DNA of 64,000 bases, taken from NCBI RefSeq assembly GCF_000768555.3, contig NZ_KN293979.1, positions 310,001-374,000 on the forward strand, given 5' to 3'. The number at the start of each line of letters is the position of its first letter. The first letter of the stretch is position 1. The position numbers and the translations under genes are program-made. Source of the DNA: Roseovarius mucosus DSM 17069 (GTDB lineage: Bacteria > Pseudomonadota > Alphaproteobacteria > Rhodobacterales > Rhodobacteraceae). Below are positions 25,104 through 34,844 of this stretch, piece by piece. The notes beneath the pieces are model-generated. The model had not been told where the DNA came from, did not search any database, and saw only the letters and a list, made by a program, of their open reading frames with translations.

Positions 25104-28100
25104 TTAGTCCAGTTCCGCCAATCGCGCCAGCGCCGCGCGCAGCTTGCTGTCCTCTTCCTCGCGCAGGGCCAGGTTTTCGCGCGCCTCTTCCACCACCTCT
25201 TCGGGGGCGGAGGCCACGAAATTGGGGTTGTTCAACCGCCCGCGCAGCCCGCCCAATTCCTTTTCCAGCTTGGCCAGCGTCTTTTCCAGCCGCGCCTTTT
25301 CCTCGGCCACGTCGATGATATCGGCCAGAGGCAAGCCAAAGCTGCCGCCCTCCACCGCCACGGTGACGCAGCCCTTGGGGAAGCTGTCCACATCGCTCAG
25401 GCTCTCGACCCGCGCCAGCCGCTTGATCATCACCTCGTTGCGCGCCCAGGCCCCGCGCCCGGCCTCGTTCAATTCCGTCACCAAGAGCGGCACATAGAGA
25501 CCGGCAGGCACATGCATCTGCGCCCGCGCCGAGCGGATTTGCTCGATCAGCGCGATCACCCAGTTCATTTCACGGTCCGCCGCGGCGTCGATCAACTCGG
25601 CCCCATAGGTCGGCCAATCGCCATGCACCAGCATCTTCGTGCGCGTGCCCAGGGTGCCCCATAGCTCCTCGGTCACAAAGGGCATGATCGGGTGCAAAAG
25701 GATCAGACATTGATCAATGACCCACGCCATTGTCGCCTGTGTTTCCGCCTTGGTCGCGGCATCGCCATCCAGCAAAAGCGGCTTGGAAAACTCGACATAC
25801 CAGTCACAGACCGTGCCCCAGACAAAGGCATAGAGCGTGTTGGCGGCGTCGTTGAAGCGGAAGTTTTCCAGCGCCTCATCGACGGTGGCCCGCGTCTTGG
25901 CGGTCTCGCCGATGATCCATTTGTTGACCGTGGCGGTGGGGCTGGGCACCGCGCCCGTACTGCCCACAGCGCCGTTCATCTCGGCAAAGCGCGCGGCATT
26001 CCACAGCTTGGTGGTGAAATTGCGATAGCCCGCAATGCGTTCTTTCGAGAGCTTGAGATCGCGCCCCATGGCCGCCATCGAGGTCAGCGTGAAGCGCACG
26101 GCATCGGTGCCATACTCGTCAATCAGGTCGAGCGGATCGAGCACATTGCCCAAACTCTTGGACATCTTCTTGCCCTTCTCGTCGCGCACGAGAGCATGGA
26201 CATAGACATGAGAGAAGGGCCTCTCGCCCACCACGGCATATTGCATCATCATCATCCGGGCGACCCAGAAAAAGATGATGTCGAAGCCGGTGATCAGAAC
26301 GGAGGTGGGGAAATATTTCTGCAACTCGTCGGTCTTTTCGGGCCAGCCCAGCGTGCCGATGGGCCAGAGACCAGAGGAAAACCACGTGTCGAGCACGTCG
26401 GGGTCGCGTCCGAGCAGAAGCGTTTTGCTTGAGGTGTTGAATGTCCACTTCCCACCCTCCGTCAAGCTCTCGCTAATTCGAAGATCAGGACGGTTGAAGT
26501 AACTCGCAATTTCATTGTGCTTTTCGACGCTTAGCGTGGATTGATTTTGGGGTCTCTCCTCAATTGAAAGAATGTCGGGTCGCACTGTTAAGTAATGCGC
26601 AACAGCCATTGCGCGTGCATCAATGAAGTTTGCAGCGCAAAAGCGTTCCGTTTCACCAAGTATGATCTGTCCATCACAATCAAACTTCGGTCCATACCAC
26701 ACCGGAATCTGATGCCCCCACCACAGTTGCCGTGAGATGCACCAGGGCTCGATATTCTCCAGCCAATGAAAATAGACCTTGCGATCACTCTCGGGCAGGA
26801 TCGTCACCTCGCCCGAGCGTACGGCATCGAGCGCGGGACCAACGATCTTGGCGGTATCGACGAACCATTGATCGGTCAGCATTGGCTCGATCACCACCTT
26901 GGAGCGGTCGCCGAAGGGCTGCATGATCGGCTTCGCTTCGACAAAGGGGACCATCTCGGGCGCCGGCTCGGCGCTGTCCTCCGCGTCCCGGGCTTGACCC
27001 GGGACCTCGACCATCACCGCCAGCCCTTCGGCCGTGATCTCCTCGACGACCCGCTTGCGCGCCTCGAACCGGTCCAGCCCGCGCAGATGGTCGGGGATGA
27101 GGTTGAGCGTATCAATCTCCTCGGGCGTGAACGCCGCCCCTTCCGCAATCTCCTGCGCACGCGCGGCACACTCCGCATAGGGCGCGCCATCGGCCCGCAT
27201 CTGCGCGCGCGTGTCCATCAGGCGATACATCGGGATGCCATTGCGGCTGGCCACGCCATAGTCGTTGAAATCATGCGCGCCGGTGATCTTGACCGCGCCA
27301 GAGCCGAAATTCGGATCGGGATAGTCATCGGTGATGATCGGAATGAGGCGGCGATGTTCCTTGGGCCCCACCGGAATCTCGCAGAGCATCCCCACGATCG
27401 GCGCATAGCGCGCATCCGACGGATGCACCGCAACCGCGCCATCGCCCAGCATGGTTTCGGGGCGCGTGGTGGCGATGGAAATGTAATCGCGCGTCTCGCG
27501 CAGGGTCACGTTGCCGTCGGCATCCTTCTCGACATATTCATAGGTCTGCCCGCCCGCGAGCGGATATTTGAAATGCCACATATGGCCCGCGACCTCGATA
27601 TTCTCGACCTCCAGATCGGAAATCGCGGTCTCGAAATGCGGGTCCCAGTTGACCAGCCGCTTGCCGCGATAGATCAGACCCTTGTGATACATATCGACAA
27701 AGACCTTGATCACCGCGTCATGGAAATTGCCCTCTTCCCCCGCAGGCGCCCCCGGCGCGCCCGACATGGTAAAGGCATTGCGCGACCAGTCACAGGAGGC
27801 CCCCAGCCGCTTCAACTGGTTGATGATCGTACCGCCTGATTGCGTCTTCCACTCCCAGACCTTCTTGAGAAAATCCTCACGCCCCATCTCGCGCCGCGTG
27901 GGCGCGCCTTCGGCGGCCAGCTTGCGCTCGACCACCATCTGCGTGGCGATGCCGGCGTGATCCTGCCCCGGCTGCCAGAGCGTGTCATGCCCGCGCATCC
28001 GGTGCCAGCGGATCAGAATATCCTGCAACGTGTTGTTGAACGCATGGCCCATGTGCAGGCTGCCCGTTACATTGGGCGGCGGGATCATGATGCTGAAGGT

Positions 28101-28211
28101 CTCGGCCCCCGGTGCCGCATTGGCCCCGGCCCGGAACGCGCCGGCTTCCTCCCACGCCTGATAGAGCCGTGTCTCGGCCTCGGCCGCGTCGAAAGTTTTT
28201 TCCATCGCCAT
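25104..28211 (-). CDS. valS: Valine--tRNA ligase
   Basis: This 1035-residue class I synthetase charges tRNA-Val. It has the HIGH-type motif HMGH at residues 53-56, the CP1 editing domain in the middle, KMSKS near 680-685 followed by LGNVLDP, the anticodon-binding helical domain, and the ValS C-terminal coiled coil (about 965-1035; [19 protein letters not shown]). The start at 28211 has CAGGA upstream. Two oddities: about residues 401-409 are encoded by the palindromic core of a dispersed repeat, and about 505-599 form a longer, AT-rich segment unlike the rest of the gene. Both lie before VLDTWFSS and leave the catalytic motifs intact. Confidence 0.96.
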   Translation of the reverse strand: MAMEKTFDAAEAETRLYQAWEEAGAFRAGANAAPGAETFSIMIPPPNVTGSLHMGHAFNNTLQDILIRWHRMRGHDTLWQPGQDHAGIATQMVVERKLAAEGAPTRREMGREDFLKKVWEWKTQSGGTIINQLKRLGASCDWSRNAFTMSGAPGAPAGEEGNFHDAVIKVFVDMYHKGLIYRGKRLVNWDPHFETAISDLEVENIEVAGHMWHFKYPLAGGQTYEYVEKDADGNVTLRETRDYISIATTRPETMLGDGAVAVHPSDARYAPIVGMLCEIPVGPKEHRRLIPIITDDYPDPNFGSGAVKITGAHDFNDYGVASRNGIPMYRLMDTRAQMRADGAPYAECAARAQEIAEGAAFTPEEIDTLNLIPDHLRGLDRFEARKRVVEEITAEGLAVMVEVPGQARDAEDSAEPAPEMVPFVEAKPIMQPFGDRSKVVIEPMLTDQWFVDTAKIVGPALDAVRSGEVTILPESDRKVYFHWLENIEPWCISRQLWWGHQIPVWYGPKFDCDGQIILGETERFCAANFIDARAMAVAHYLTVRPDILSIEERPQNQSTLSVEKHNEIASYFNRPDLRISESLTEGGKWTFNTSSKTLLLGRDPDVLDTWFSSGLWPIGTLGWPEKTDELQKYFPTSVLITGFDIIFFWVARMMMMQYAVVGERPFSHVYVHALVRDEKGKKMSKSLGNVLDPLDLIDEYGTDAVRFTLTSMAAMGRDLKLSKERIAGYRNFTTKLWNAARFAEMNGAVGSTGAVPSPTATVNKWIIGETAKTRATVDEALENFRFNDAANTLYAFVWGTVCDWYVEFSKPLLLDGDAATKAETQATMAWVIDQCLILLHPIMPFVTEELWGTLGTRTKMLVHGDWPTYGAELIDAAADREMNWVIALIEQIRSARAQMHVPAGLYVPLLVTELNEAGRGAWARNEVMIKRLARVESLSDVDSFPKGCVTVAVEGGSFGLPLADIIDVAEEKARLEKTLAKLEKELGGLRGRLNNPNFVASAPEEVVEEARENLALREEEDSKLRAALARLAELD
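26984..27010 (-). repeat. Repeat core inserted in frame within valS
   Basis: The hairpin-1 core of the dispersed repeat (TCCCGGGCTTGACCCGGGA with flanking bases) is found here inside valS, identical over 21 bases to copy D at 53659-53679. It encodes VPGQARD in a Glu/Ala-rich linker before the conserved [10 protein letters not shown] block. Only hairpin 1 is present; hairpin 2 is not. Confidence 0.8.
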
Positions 28212-28367
28212 GACGTCTTGATCCTGCAAATACGGGTTTTCATCTGCTCTACCTAATGTGGGATCAGAGGAAAAGCCAAAGCACGGATTTTCTTGGCCCA
28301 TCTGCGTGACAAGAGGGGGCGAAGTGACGCAGACTGCCCGCAACGGATTGGCAGGGAGAACAGGCAG

Positions 28368-29342
28368 ATGGAGGGGGTCCGGCAATGGCGGATGCGCCGG
28401 GATGGCAACGCCAGCAAGATTGATCTCAGCGGCACGGCCCCTGCGGGCTGGTCTGCGCCTGAGACGCTGACTTGGGTGCATGTCAACTGCGCCCAACCCG
28501 GCGCGCGTGACTGGCTCGAGGCAACGACGCTGGAGCCATTGGTGCTGCGTGCCCTGCTGGCCCCTGAAACCCGGCCACGCGCGACCGTGCATGGGTCCGG
28601 CGTGCTTATCAATCTGCGCGGTGTCAATCTCAACCCCGGGGACGAGGTCGAAGATATGGTGTCCCTGCGCATGTGGGTGACCGAAGGCGTGGTGGTCAGC
28701 GTGCAACTGCGCCGTCTGATGGCGGTAAGCGATGTCATGGAGGGGATCGCGAACAATCTGGCGCCGGACGGGGCGGCGGAACTGGTGGCGCGCCTGGCGC
28801 TGCGTCTTGCGGACCGGGCAGAGCCTGTGGTCGCCGGGTTGAACGAAAGACTGGATGTGCTCGAGGATCAGGTGATCGACAATCTGGGCGTGCTGGACCG
28901 GCGCGAACTGGCTGACGTGCGGCGCATTGCCATCATGTTGCGCCGGCACATGGCACCGCAACGCGATGCGCTCAGCACCTTCGAGATCGAGGACATGCCG
29001 TGGATTCGCAGCCATGATCGCAGCCGCTTGCGCGAGGCCACAGAACGGGTGACGCGGCTGGCCGAGGAACTCGACGCACTCCGGGACCGCGCGCAGGTGG
29101 TGCATGATCAGATCATGGACGCCCGCGCCGAAACGATGAATCGTCAGATGCTGCTCTTGTCCGTGGTGGCGGCAATTTTCCTGCCGCTGGGGCTGATCAC
29201 CGGGCTGTTGGGGATCAACGTGGGCGGCATTCCCGGCGCGGATGACGCGCGCGCCTTCTGGGCGGTCTGCGTCGGGCTGGTGGTGTTGGGGCTGGGCTTG
29301 ATGGCACTGTTCTGGCGCATCGGGCTCTTGGGGCGGCGTTAG
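28368..29342 (+). CDS. zntB: CorA-family divalent cation transporter, ZntB-like
   Basis: This 324-residue protein has a large N-terminal cytoplasmic domain with long helices and two C-terminal membrane helices (about 263-281 and 296-316). The loop motif after the first helix is GIN (282-284), the variant found in ZntB in place of the GMN of CorA. ZntB moves Zn2+, CorA moves Mg2+; the GIN form and the LRGVNLNPG segment favour ZntB. The start at 28368 is preceded by GGGAGA. Its stop overlaps the end of the convergent HD-domain gene by 4 bases. Confidence 0.87.
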   Translation: MEGVRQWRMRRDGNASKIDLSGTAPAGWSAPETLTWVHVNCAQPGARDWLEATTLEPLVLRALLAPETRPRATVHGSGVLINLRGVNLNPGDEVEDMVSLRMWVTEGVVVSVQLRRLMAVSDVMEGIANNLAPDGAAELVARLALRLADRAEPVVAGLNERLDVLEDQVIDNLGVLDRRELADVRRIAIMLRRHMAPQRDALSTFEIEDMPWIRSHDRSRLREATERVTRLAEELDALRDRAQVVHDQIMDARAETMNRQMLLLSVVAAIFLPLGLITGLLGINVGGIPGADDARAFWAVCVGLVVLGLGLMALFWRIGLLGRR

Positions 29343-29968
29343 CCCCGGTTCTGTCGTGCCTCCGCCACGGCGGCATCGACGAGCGGTGCGCGCGCGCCCG
29401 CCCGGATCACCGCCGGATCATAGGGCTTGCGCGCAAACACCTCTTCGACCAGCGGGGCAAAGAATTCCAGCGACAGGTCGTCATAATCGGGATCAAAGCT
29501 GGCCTGATCCCAGCGTTCGCAGAACTCGGCGCAATCGTCGAAATAGACATGGCCCCGGTGACGCTCGCGCTTGTGCTGGTCAAACCCCTCAAGGTGGTGG
29601 CCGTAATACAGCATCTGGAAATCGCCATGCGTGGACACACACCAGGTGCATTGCTCGCGCAAGAAGGGCTTGAGGATCGTCGCGGCGTATTCGTCGTGAT
29701 TGTAGGGCGCATAGATGTCGCCGATGTCATGCAAGAGCGCCGCAACCACCCAATCGACATCCGCACCGTCGCGCCAGGCCCGCGTGGCCGACTGAACAGA
29801 GTGCCCCAGCCGGGTGATCTGATAGCCGGACAGGCTCTGATCCAGGTCGACCAGCGCGCTCAGCAGCCGTTTGGCGGTGTGTCGGGTGTGGTCAATCTCA
29901 TGCGCGGTGAGGAATTCGTAGTCCTCCTTGGTGCCATCCTTCATCTGCCTGAAACTGACCGTGTCCAT
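29339..29968 (-). CDS. HD-domain metal-dependent enzyme
   Basis: This 209-residue soluble protein has an HD-type metal site: H56, H80-D81 (LLHDIGD), H91 (YNHDEY), H114 and H124/H125 (YYGHH). The HDIGDIY and YYGHH strings are also seen in small HD proteins related to the PhnZ/TmpB mixed-valent diiron oxygenases and to inositol oxygenase, so an oxygenase role is as likely as phosphohydrolase. No phosphonate gene is adjacent. The gene is 42 bases from the Lrp-type regulator on the same strand. Confidence 0.75.
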   Translation of the reverse strand: MDTVSFRQMKDGTKEDYEFLTAHEIDHTRHTAKRLLSALVDLDQSLSGYQITRLGHSVQSATRAWRDGADVDWVVAALLHDIGDIYAPYNHDEYAATILKPFLREQCTWCVSTHGDFQMLYYGHHLEGFDQHKRERHRGHVYFDDCAEFCERWDQASFDPDYDDLSLEFFAPLVEEVFARKPYDPAVIRAGARAPLVDAAVAEARQNRG

Positions 29969-30010
29969 GTCCGCGACTCCGCCGGTGTGATTGCGGTCAG
30001 CCTGCTGTAC

Positions 30011-30448
30011 TCAGTCACCCCGGTCAAGTTTGGTCGAAAGGTGAATAAGGCTTTCCGAGCCTTTGACCCCTTTAGCCTCGCCGATCCGGTCCAGTGTTTC
30101 ATCCAGCGCCTCTGTGGTGTTGGCCTCGATCATCACGATCAGATCGAACCGCCCCGAGGTGGTATGCACCCGCCGCACCTGTGGCAGCGACTTCAGCCGC
30201 GCCAGCACCGCCGGGCCCGACCGCGGCTCTATGCTGACAAGGGCGGTGGCGCGCAGGGCAGGGCGGACGCTCTGGCTCAGGCGCACGCTGTAACCTGCGA
30301 TGACACCTGTGTTTTCCAGCCGCTCCAGCCGCGCTTGCACCGTGGTGCGCGCCAGACCCAACCGGCGCGCCAATGTGGCCACCGGCAGGCGGGCGTTTTC
30401 CTGCAAGAGCGCGATCAGCGCACGATCTGTTTCGTCGGTTTGCATCAT
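30011..30448 (-). CDS. Lrp/AsnC family transcriptional regulator
   Basis: This 145-residue protein has an N-terminal winged helix-turn-helix (about residues 1-55; ATLARRLGLARTTVQARLERLE) and a C-terminal RAM/ACT-like ligand domain (about 65-140). Such regulators respond to amino acids. It is divergent from an ornithine/lysine-type decarboxylase gene with a 112-base shared gap, so it probably controls that gene and itself in response to the amino-acid substrate. Confidence 0.9.
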   Translation of the reverse strand: MMQTDETDRALIALLQENARLPVATLARRLGLARTTVQARLERLENTGVIAGYSVRLSQSVRPALRATALVSIEPRSGPAVLARLKSLPQVRRVHTTSGRFDLIVMIEANTTEALDETLDRIGEAKGVKGSESLIHLSTKLDRGD

Positions 30449-30560
30449 GGCTCCGGCATTATGACGAAAGTTTCCTGCAATCTATACGAAACGCCACCCT
30501 GAATCGACGAGAATTCACGGCACACTCAAAGAAAACACGCAGCAGATTGAGGTATGCCCG

Positions 30561-31691
30561 ATGAAAAACGCCGCCCCCTGGTCCGATCCGCGCGCGCATC
30601 TGATGCGCCAGACCCCCGATGCGGCGCTGCTCTATTTCTCGCCTGACCGGCTTCAGGCCACGGCGCGCGCCTTTCAGGCCGGGTTTCCCGGCCTTGTGAC
30701 CTATGCGGTCAAGGCCAATCCGGGGGCCGAGGTGCTGGCCAATCTGGTGGCGGCGGGCATCACCGCCTTTGACGTGGCCAGCCCCGAGGAAATGCGCGCC
30801 GTGCGCGCCGTCTGCCCACGCGCCGTGCTGCATTACAACAACCCCGTGCGCTCCCTCCCCGAGATCGAGGTCGCGGCGCAGATGGGCGTGGCCTCCTATT
30901 CCATCGACTGCCTGCGCGAGTTGGACAAACTGACGGGGCGTATCGCCTCTGATGCCGAAATCACCGTGCGTCTGGCCCTGCCGGTGCGGGGGGCGGCCTA
31001 TGATTTCGGGGCCAAGTTCGGGGTCGGTCCGGACCGGGCCGAGGAACTGCTGCGCGCCGTGGCACAACGGGGCTTTACCCCTTCGATGACCTTTCATCCC
31101 GGCACCCAATGCGCCGACCCCGCCGCGTGGGGGGCCTATATCGGCGTCGTGGCGGATGTGGCGCGCAGGGCGGGCGTGCGTCTGGCGCGGATCAACGTGG
31201 GGGGTGGTTTTGCCGCGCATCGCACCGGCAATGCCCCGGACCTGACCGCGATTTTCACCCATATCGGGGCCGAGGTCGCCCGCGTCTTTGGCGCGGATGC
31301 CCCGGCGCTTGTGTGCGAGCCGGGCCGCGCCATGGTGGCCGAGGCGTTCAGCCTCGCGGTGCGGGTCAAGGCGCTGCGCGACAGCGGCGCGATTTTTCTC
31401 AATGACGGGGTTTACGGCGGCCTCACCGAAATCCGCGACATCGGCGCGCCGGACCGCATCACCGTTCTGGCCCCCGATGGCACGCCGCGCCACGGCGCGC
31501 CATCCCCGCGCGTGGTCTTTGGCCCCACCTGCGACAGCATCGACCGGCTGCCCGATCCCTTGCCCTTGCCCGAGGATCTGGCCGAGGGCGATTACCTGCT
31601 GATTTCCGGCATGGGGGCCTATACCCGCTGCCTCAGCACCGATTTCAACGGCTATGGCCTGCGCGAGGTTGTGACCGTGGCGCAACTGTAA
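30561..31691 (+). CDS. Fold-type III PLP decarboxylase of ornithine/lysine/diaminopimelate
   Basis: This 376-residue alanine-racemase-fold enzyme has the PLP Lys51 in YAVKANPG, the phosphate-binding NVGGGFAAH segment near 213, LNDGVYGG near 282 and the catalytic Cys in GPTCDS near 322. Length and motifs match eukaryotic-type ornithine decarboxylase (putrescine synthesis) more than LysA, which is longer and binds a D-centre. A GAGG ribosome site precedes the ATG. Divergence from an Lrp regulator fits amino-acid induction. Substrate could be ornithine, lysine or both. Confidence 0.88.
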   Translation: MKNAAPWSDPRAHLMRQTPDAALLYFSPDRLQATARAFQAGFPGLVTYAVKANPGAEVLANLVAAGITAFDVASPEEMRAVRAVCPRAVLHYNNPVRSLPEIEVAAQMGVASYSIDCLRELDKLTGRIASDAEITVRLALPVRGAAYDFGAKFGVGPDRAEELLRAVAQRGFTPSMTFHPGTQCADPAAWGAYIGVVADVARRAGVRLARINVGGGFAAHRTGNAPDLTAIFTHIGAEVARVFGADAPALVCEPGRAMVAEAFSLAVRVKALRDSGAIFLNDGVYGGLTEIRDIGAPDRITVLAPDGTPRHGAPSPRVVFGPTCDSIDRLPDPLPLPEDLAEGDYLLISGMGAYTRCLSTDFNGYGLREVVTVAQL

Positions 31692-31810
31692 CACCGCGCT
31701 CACGGCGAATTTCATGGAATCGCAACGGATTTCTGCGCAAGCTGGGGCCATGATCCGTCGGCGCGCGGATCCATTCAGGCGCGCCGCCGAAGGGCAAAGG
31801 CAGGTGCGTC

Positions 31811-32899
31811 ATGTCGTGGCGGAGTTGGACCAAGAGCGTATTCGACTGGCTTCGACCGGGCCAGAATGAGGCGCATCCGGCCTTTGGTCACCGGCGCGGC
31901 CCGGTCAATCACGTTCTGATCCTCGATGGCACGATGTCGAGCCTCACACCGGGGTATGAGACAAACGCGGGCCTTACCTACAAATTGCTGCGCGAGGTGT
32001 CGGGGGCCAATCTATCGCTCTATTACGAGGCGGGGATTCAATGGCGCGACTGGCGCGCGACCGGCGATATCATCCTGGGGCGCGGCATCAACCGGCAGAT
32101 CCGCCGCGCCTATGGCTATCTCGCCAATCGCTACCGCCCCGGTGACCGGATATTCCTCCTGGGCTATTCGCGCGGCGCCTATGCGGTGCGCTCATTGGCC
32201 GGGGTGATCGACCGCATCGGCCTCTTGCGCGCCGAAGAGGCGACCGAACGCAACGTGCATCAGGCCTTTCGCCATTATCGCTGCACGCCCTCTGGTCGCG
32301 CCGCGCAGGCCTTTGCCCGCGCCAATTGTCATGAGAATACGCATGTCGAGATGATCGGCGTCTGGGATACGGTCAAGGCGCTGGGCCTGCGCATCCCGAT
32401 CCTCTGGCGCTTTCGCGCGGATGCCCATGGCTTTCACAATCACCACCTCGGGCGCACCACCCGGCATGGCTATCATGCGCTGGCCCTCGACGAGACCCGT
32501 AATGCCTATACGCCTGTCCTCTGGGAATGCCCGCCCGACTTCGACGGCCATGTCGAACAGGTCTGGTTCCGGGGCTGTCATTCGGACGTGGGCGGGCAGC
32601 TTTGCGGCATCCACGCCGCGCGTCCGCTCGCCAATATCCCGCTGGTCTGGATGCTCGAACGGATGGAAGGCTGCGCGCTGCCCTTGCCCGCAGGCTGGCG
32701 CGCGCGCTTTCCGCAGGATGTCAACGCGCCCTCGGTGGGCACATGGGCCGGCTGGGGCAAGATCCTGCTGCTGCGCAGCCGCCGCGTGGTCGGACGCGAC
32801 CGCTCCGAACGCCTGCATGAGAGTGTGGGGGGATTGGCCCCACGGCGCTGGGGCGGCCCGCGCCTCACCGGCATGGTCAAGGAACAGGGGGGCACCTGA
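31811..32899 (+). CDS. DUF2235-type alpha/beta hydrolase
   Basis: This 362-residue protein has the DUF2235 pattern: an opening strand LILDGT (D39), a nucleophile elbow GYSRGAY with S120, and later VEMIGVWDTVKALG and WFRGCHSDVGG. The same domain occurs in Tle1-like phospholipase effectors of type VI secretion, but here it stands alone with no VgrG, PAAR or immunity gene, so a housekeeping lipase or esterase role is more likely. No signal peptide is visible. It is 13 bases from the convergent antiporter gene. Confidence 0.85.
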   Translation: MSWRSWTKSVFDWLRPGQNEAHPAFGHRRGPVNHVLILDGTMSSLTPGYETNAGLTYKLLREVSGANLSLYYEAGIQWRDWRATGDIILGRGINRQIRRAYGYLANRYRPGDRIFLLGYSRGAYAVRSLAGVIDRIGLLRAEEATERNVHQAFRHYRCTPSGRAAQAFARANCHENTHVEMIGVWDTVKALGLRIPILWRFRADAHGFHNHHLGRTTRHGYHALALDETRNAYTPVLWECPPDFDGHVEQVWFRGCHSDVGGQLCGIHAARPLANIPLVWMLERMEGCALPLPAGWRARFPQDVNAPSVGTWAGWGKILLLRSRRVVGRDRSERLHESVGGLAPRRWGGPRLTGMVKEQGGT

Positions 32900-32912
32900 C
32901 CGCCAGCGCCGC

Positions 32913-34811
32913 TCACTCCTTGGGCGTGCCGGTCTCTTCCAGTTGCGACAAGAGCATGGTCTGCAATTCCGCCTCCAACTCCCGCGCGCGGGTGATATAA
33001 GCGTCATTCTCGACCGTCGGGCGCGCGGGATCCCAGAGCGCTGCCAATTCCCGCACCGATTGCCGGTCATGGTGGTAAAAGGTCTTTTCCAGCTCTGCCG
33101 CCTCGAACTCGCTCAGCCCCATGTTTTCCAGCACATAGCGCCCCGCGCGCAGGGAACTGTCGAACATCTCGCGCACGATGTCATTGGCCCCCGCCTGATA
33201 CAGGCGGAACACATGCGTGCGGTCATAGGCGCGCGCGATGATATGCAGGTCCGGGCACTCGCGCCGCGCAAAGCTGACCAGCCGCACCGTCGCCTCGGGG
33301 TCATCGAGGGCTGCCACCAGCACCCGCGCCCGTGCCAGCCCCGCCGCATGCAAGAGGTCGGGCCGGGTCGGATCGCCAAAGAATCCCCGCACGCCAAACC
33401 GCCGCATCCGCTCGATGGCCATGAGGTCGTGATCCAGCACCACGGTCTCGAACCCGCTCGAACGCACCAAGCGGTTGACCACCTGCCCAAACCGCCCGAT
33501 GCCCGCAATGATCACCGGACCAGTCTGATCTATGGTATCGGCTTCTGGGGTCTCGCCCCCGTCGCGCAGATTGCACGACAGCACGTCGTAGAGAATGAAC
33601 AGCAGCGGCGTGATCAGCATCGTCAGCGCGATCACCAACAGGATCACCTCGCTCAGCCCGGCGGGCAGCACATGCTGCTGCACCGAAAACGCCACGAGCA
33701 CAAAGCCGAATTCCCCCGCCTGCGCCAGCGACAGGGTAAAGAGCCACAAATCGCGCCCGCGCAGCGCAAACACCCGCCCCAGCACATAAAGAATCGCGCC
33801 CTTGGTCACGATCACCGCCAGCGCCAATCCCACGATCAGCACCGGCGCAGCAAACAGCACGGTGAAATTGATCCCCGCCCCCACGGTGATGAAGAACAGC
33901 CCCAGAAGCAGCCCCTTGAAAGGGGCAAGATCGCTTTCCAGCTCGTGCCGGAATTCGCTGTTGGCCAGAACCACCCCGGCCAGAAACGCACCCAAGGCGG
34001 GCGAGAGCCCCACCAGCGTCATCAGGAACGAAATGCCCACCACGATCAGCAGGGCAATTGCCGTGTACATTTCGCGCAGCCGTGCGGCGTGGATGAACCG
34101 AAACACCGGCCGGGTCAGGTAAACCCCCGCCAGCACAATCGACGCCACCGCCGCAATCGTGACCAGCGTCGCCCCCCAGCCGGGCAAGGAGGCGATGAAA
34201 CTCTGCGCTGCCTCATGCGGTCCGCTGGCCCCATGCCCCGCATCGGGCGTGCCGCGAGACAAAAGCTCGCCCATGATCATCTCGGGTGTCTTGGGCATTG
34301 CCAAGAGCGGCAGGAACGCCAGCATCGGGATTACCGCAATATCCTGCGTCAGCAGCACGGAAAAGGCCGACCGCCCGCCGCCCGTCTGCATCAGCCCCTT
34401 TTCCGAGAGGGTCTGCAACACGATCGCGGTCGAGGATAGCGCAAAGACCAACCCCACCGCCAAGGCCACGCTCCACCCCAGCCCCAGAACGTAAATCCCC
34501 GCCATCATCACGGCCAGCGTCGTGGCGCTGATCTGCAACCCACCCAAGCCCAACAGCCGGTGCCGCATATCCCAGAGCGCGCGCGGCTCCAGCTCCAGCC
34601 CGATGAGAAACAGCATCATCACCACGCCGAATTCGGCAACATGCTGCAATTCGGCAGTCTCATGCCCGCCCACCAGCCCCAGAACCGGGCCGATCAAAAT
34701 ACCCGCCGCCAGATACCCAAGAACCGACCCAAACCCCAGCCGCGCCGCAATCGGCACAGCGATCACAGTGGCGGCAAGGTAAACCGTGGCCTGAAACAGG
34801 AACCCGTCCAT
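32913..34811 (-). CDS. CPA2-family monovalent cation:proton antiporter (KefB/KefC type)
   Basis: This 632-residue inner-membrane protein has about 12 helices in the first 385 residues (including VLGYLAAGILIGP and SSTAIVLQTLSEKG), followed by a cytoplasmic TrkA-N Rossmann domain from about residue 420 (PVIIAGIGRFGQVVNRLV) and a charged C-terminal tail. The layout is that of KefB/KefC glutathione-gated K+ efflux systems. No KefF/KefG partner is adjacent. It lies 33 bases from the 778-residue membrane protein gene on the same strand. Confidence 0.88.
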   Translation of the reverse strand: MDGFLFQATVYLAATVIAVPIAARLGFGSVLGYLAAGILIGPVLGLVGGHETAELQHVAEFGVVMMLFLIGLELEPRALWDMRHRLLGLGGLQISATTLAVMMAGIYVLGLGWSVALAVGLVFALSSTAIVLQTLSEKGLMQTGGGRSAFSVLLTQDIAVIPMLAFLPLLAMPKTPEMIMGELLSRGTPDAGHGASGPHEAAQSFIASLPGWGATLVTIAAVASIVLAGVYLTRPVFRFIHAARLREMYTAIALLIVVGISFLMTLVGLSPALGAFLAGVVLANSEFRHELESDLAPFKGLLLGLFFITVGAGINFTVLFAAPVLIVGLALAVIVTKGAILYVLGRVFALRGRDLWLFTLSLAQAGEFGFVLVAFSVQQHVLPAGLSEVILLVIALTMLITPLLFILYDVLSCNLRDGGETPEADTIDQTGPVIIAGIGRFGQVVNRLVRSSGFETVVLDHDLMAIERMRRFGVRGFFGDPTRPDLLHAAGLARARVLVAALDDPEATVRLVSFARRECPDLHIIARAYDRTHVFRLYQAGANDIVREMFDSSLRAGRYVLENMGLSEFEAAELEKTFYHHDRQSVRELAALWDPARPTVENDAYITRARELEAELQTMLLSQLEETGTPKE

Positions 34812-34844
34812 CAGCGGGGCATGGATTGGGGCAGGGGCATCGCG

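Noticed and set aside
28212-29105. Upstream extension of the valS frame
   Set aside because: It runs antisense to the ZntB-like gene and lacks synthetase features; the HMGH motif fits a start at 28211.
31811-32899. Type VI secretion effector module
   Set aside because: Only the DUF2235 domain is present; there is no spike, adaptor or immunity gene next to it.
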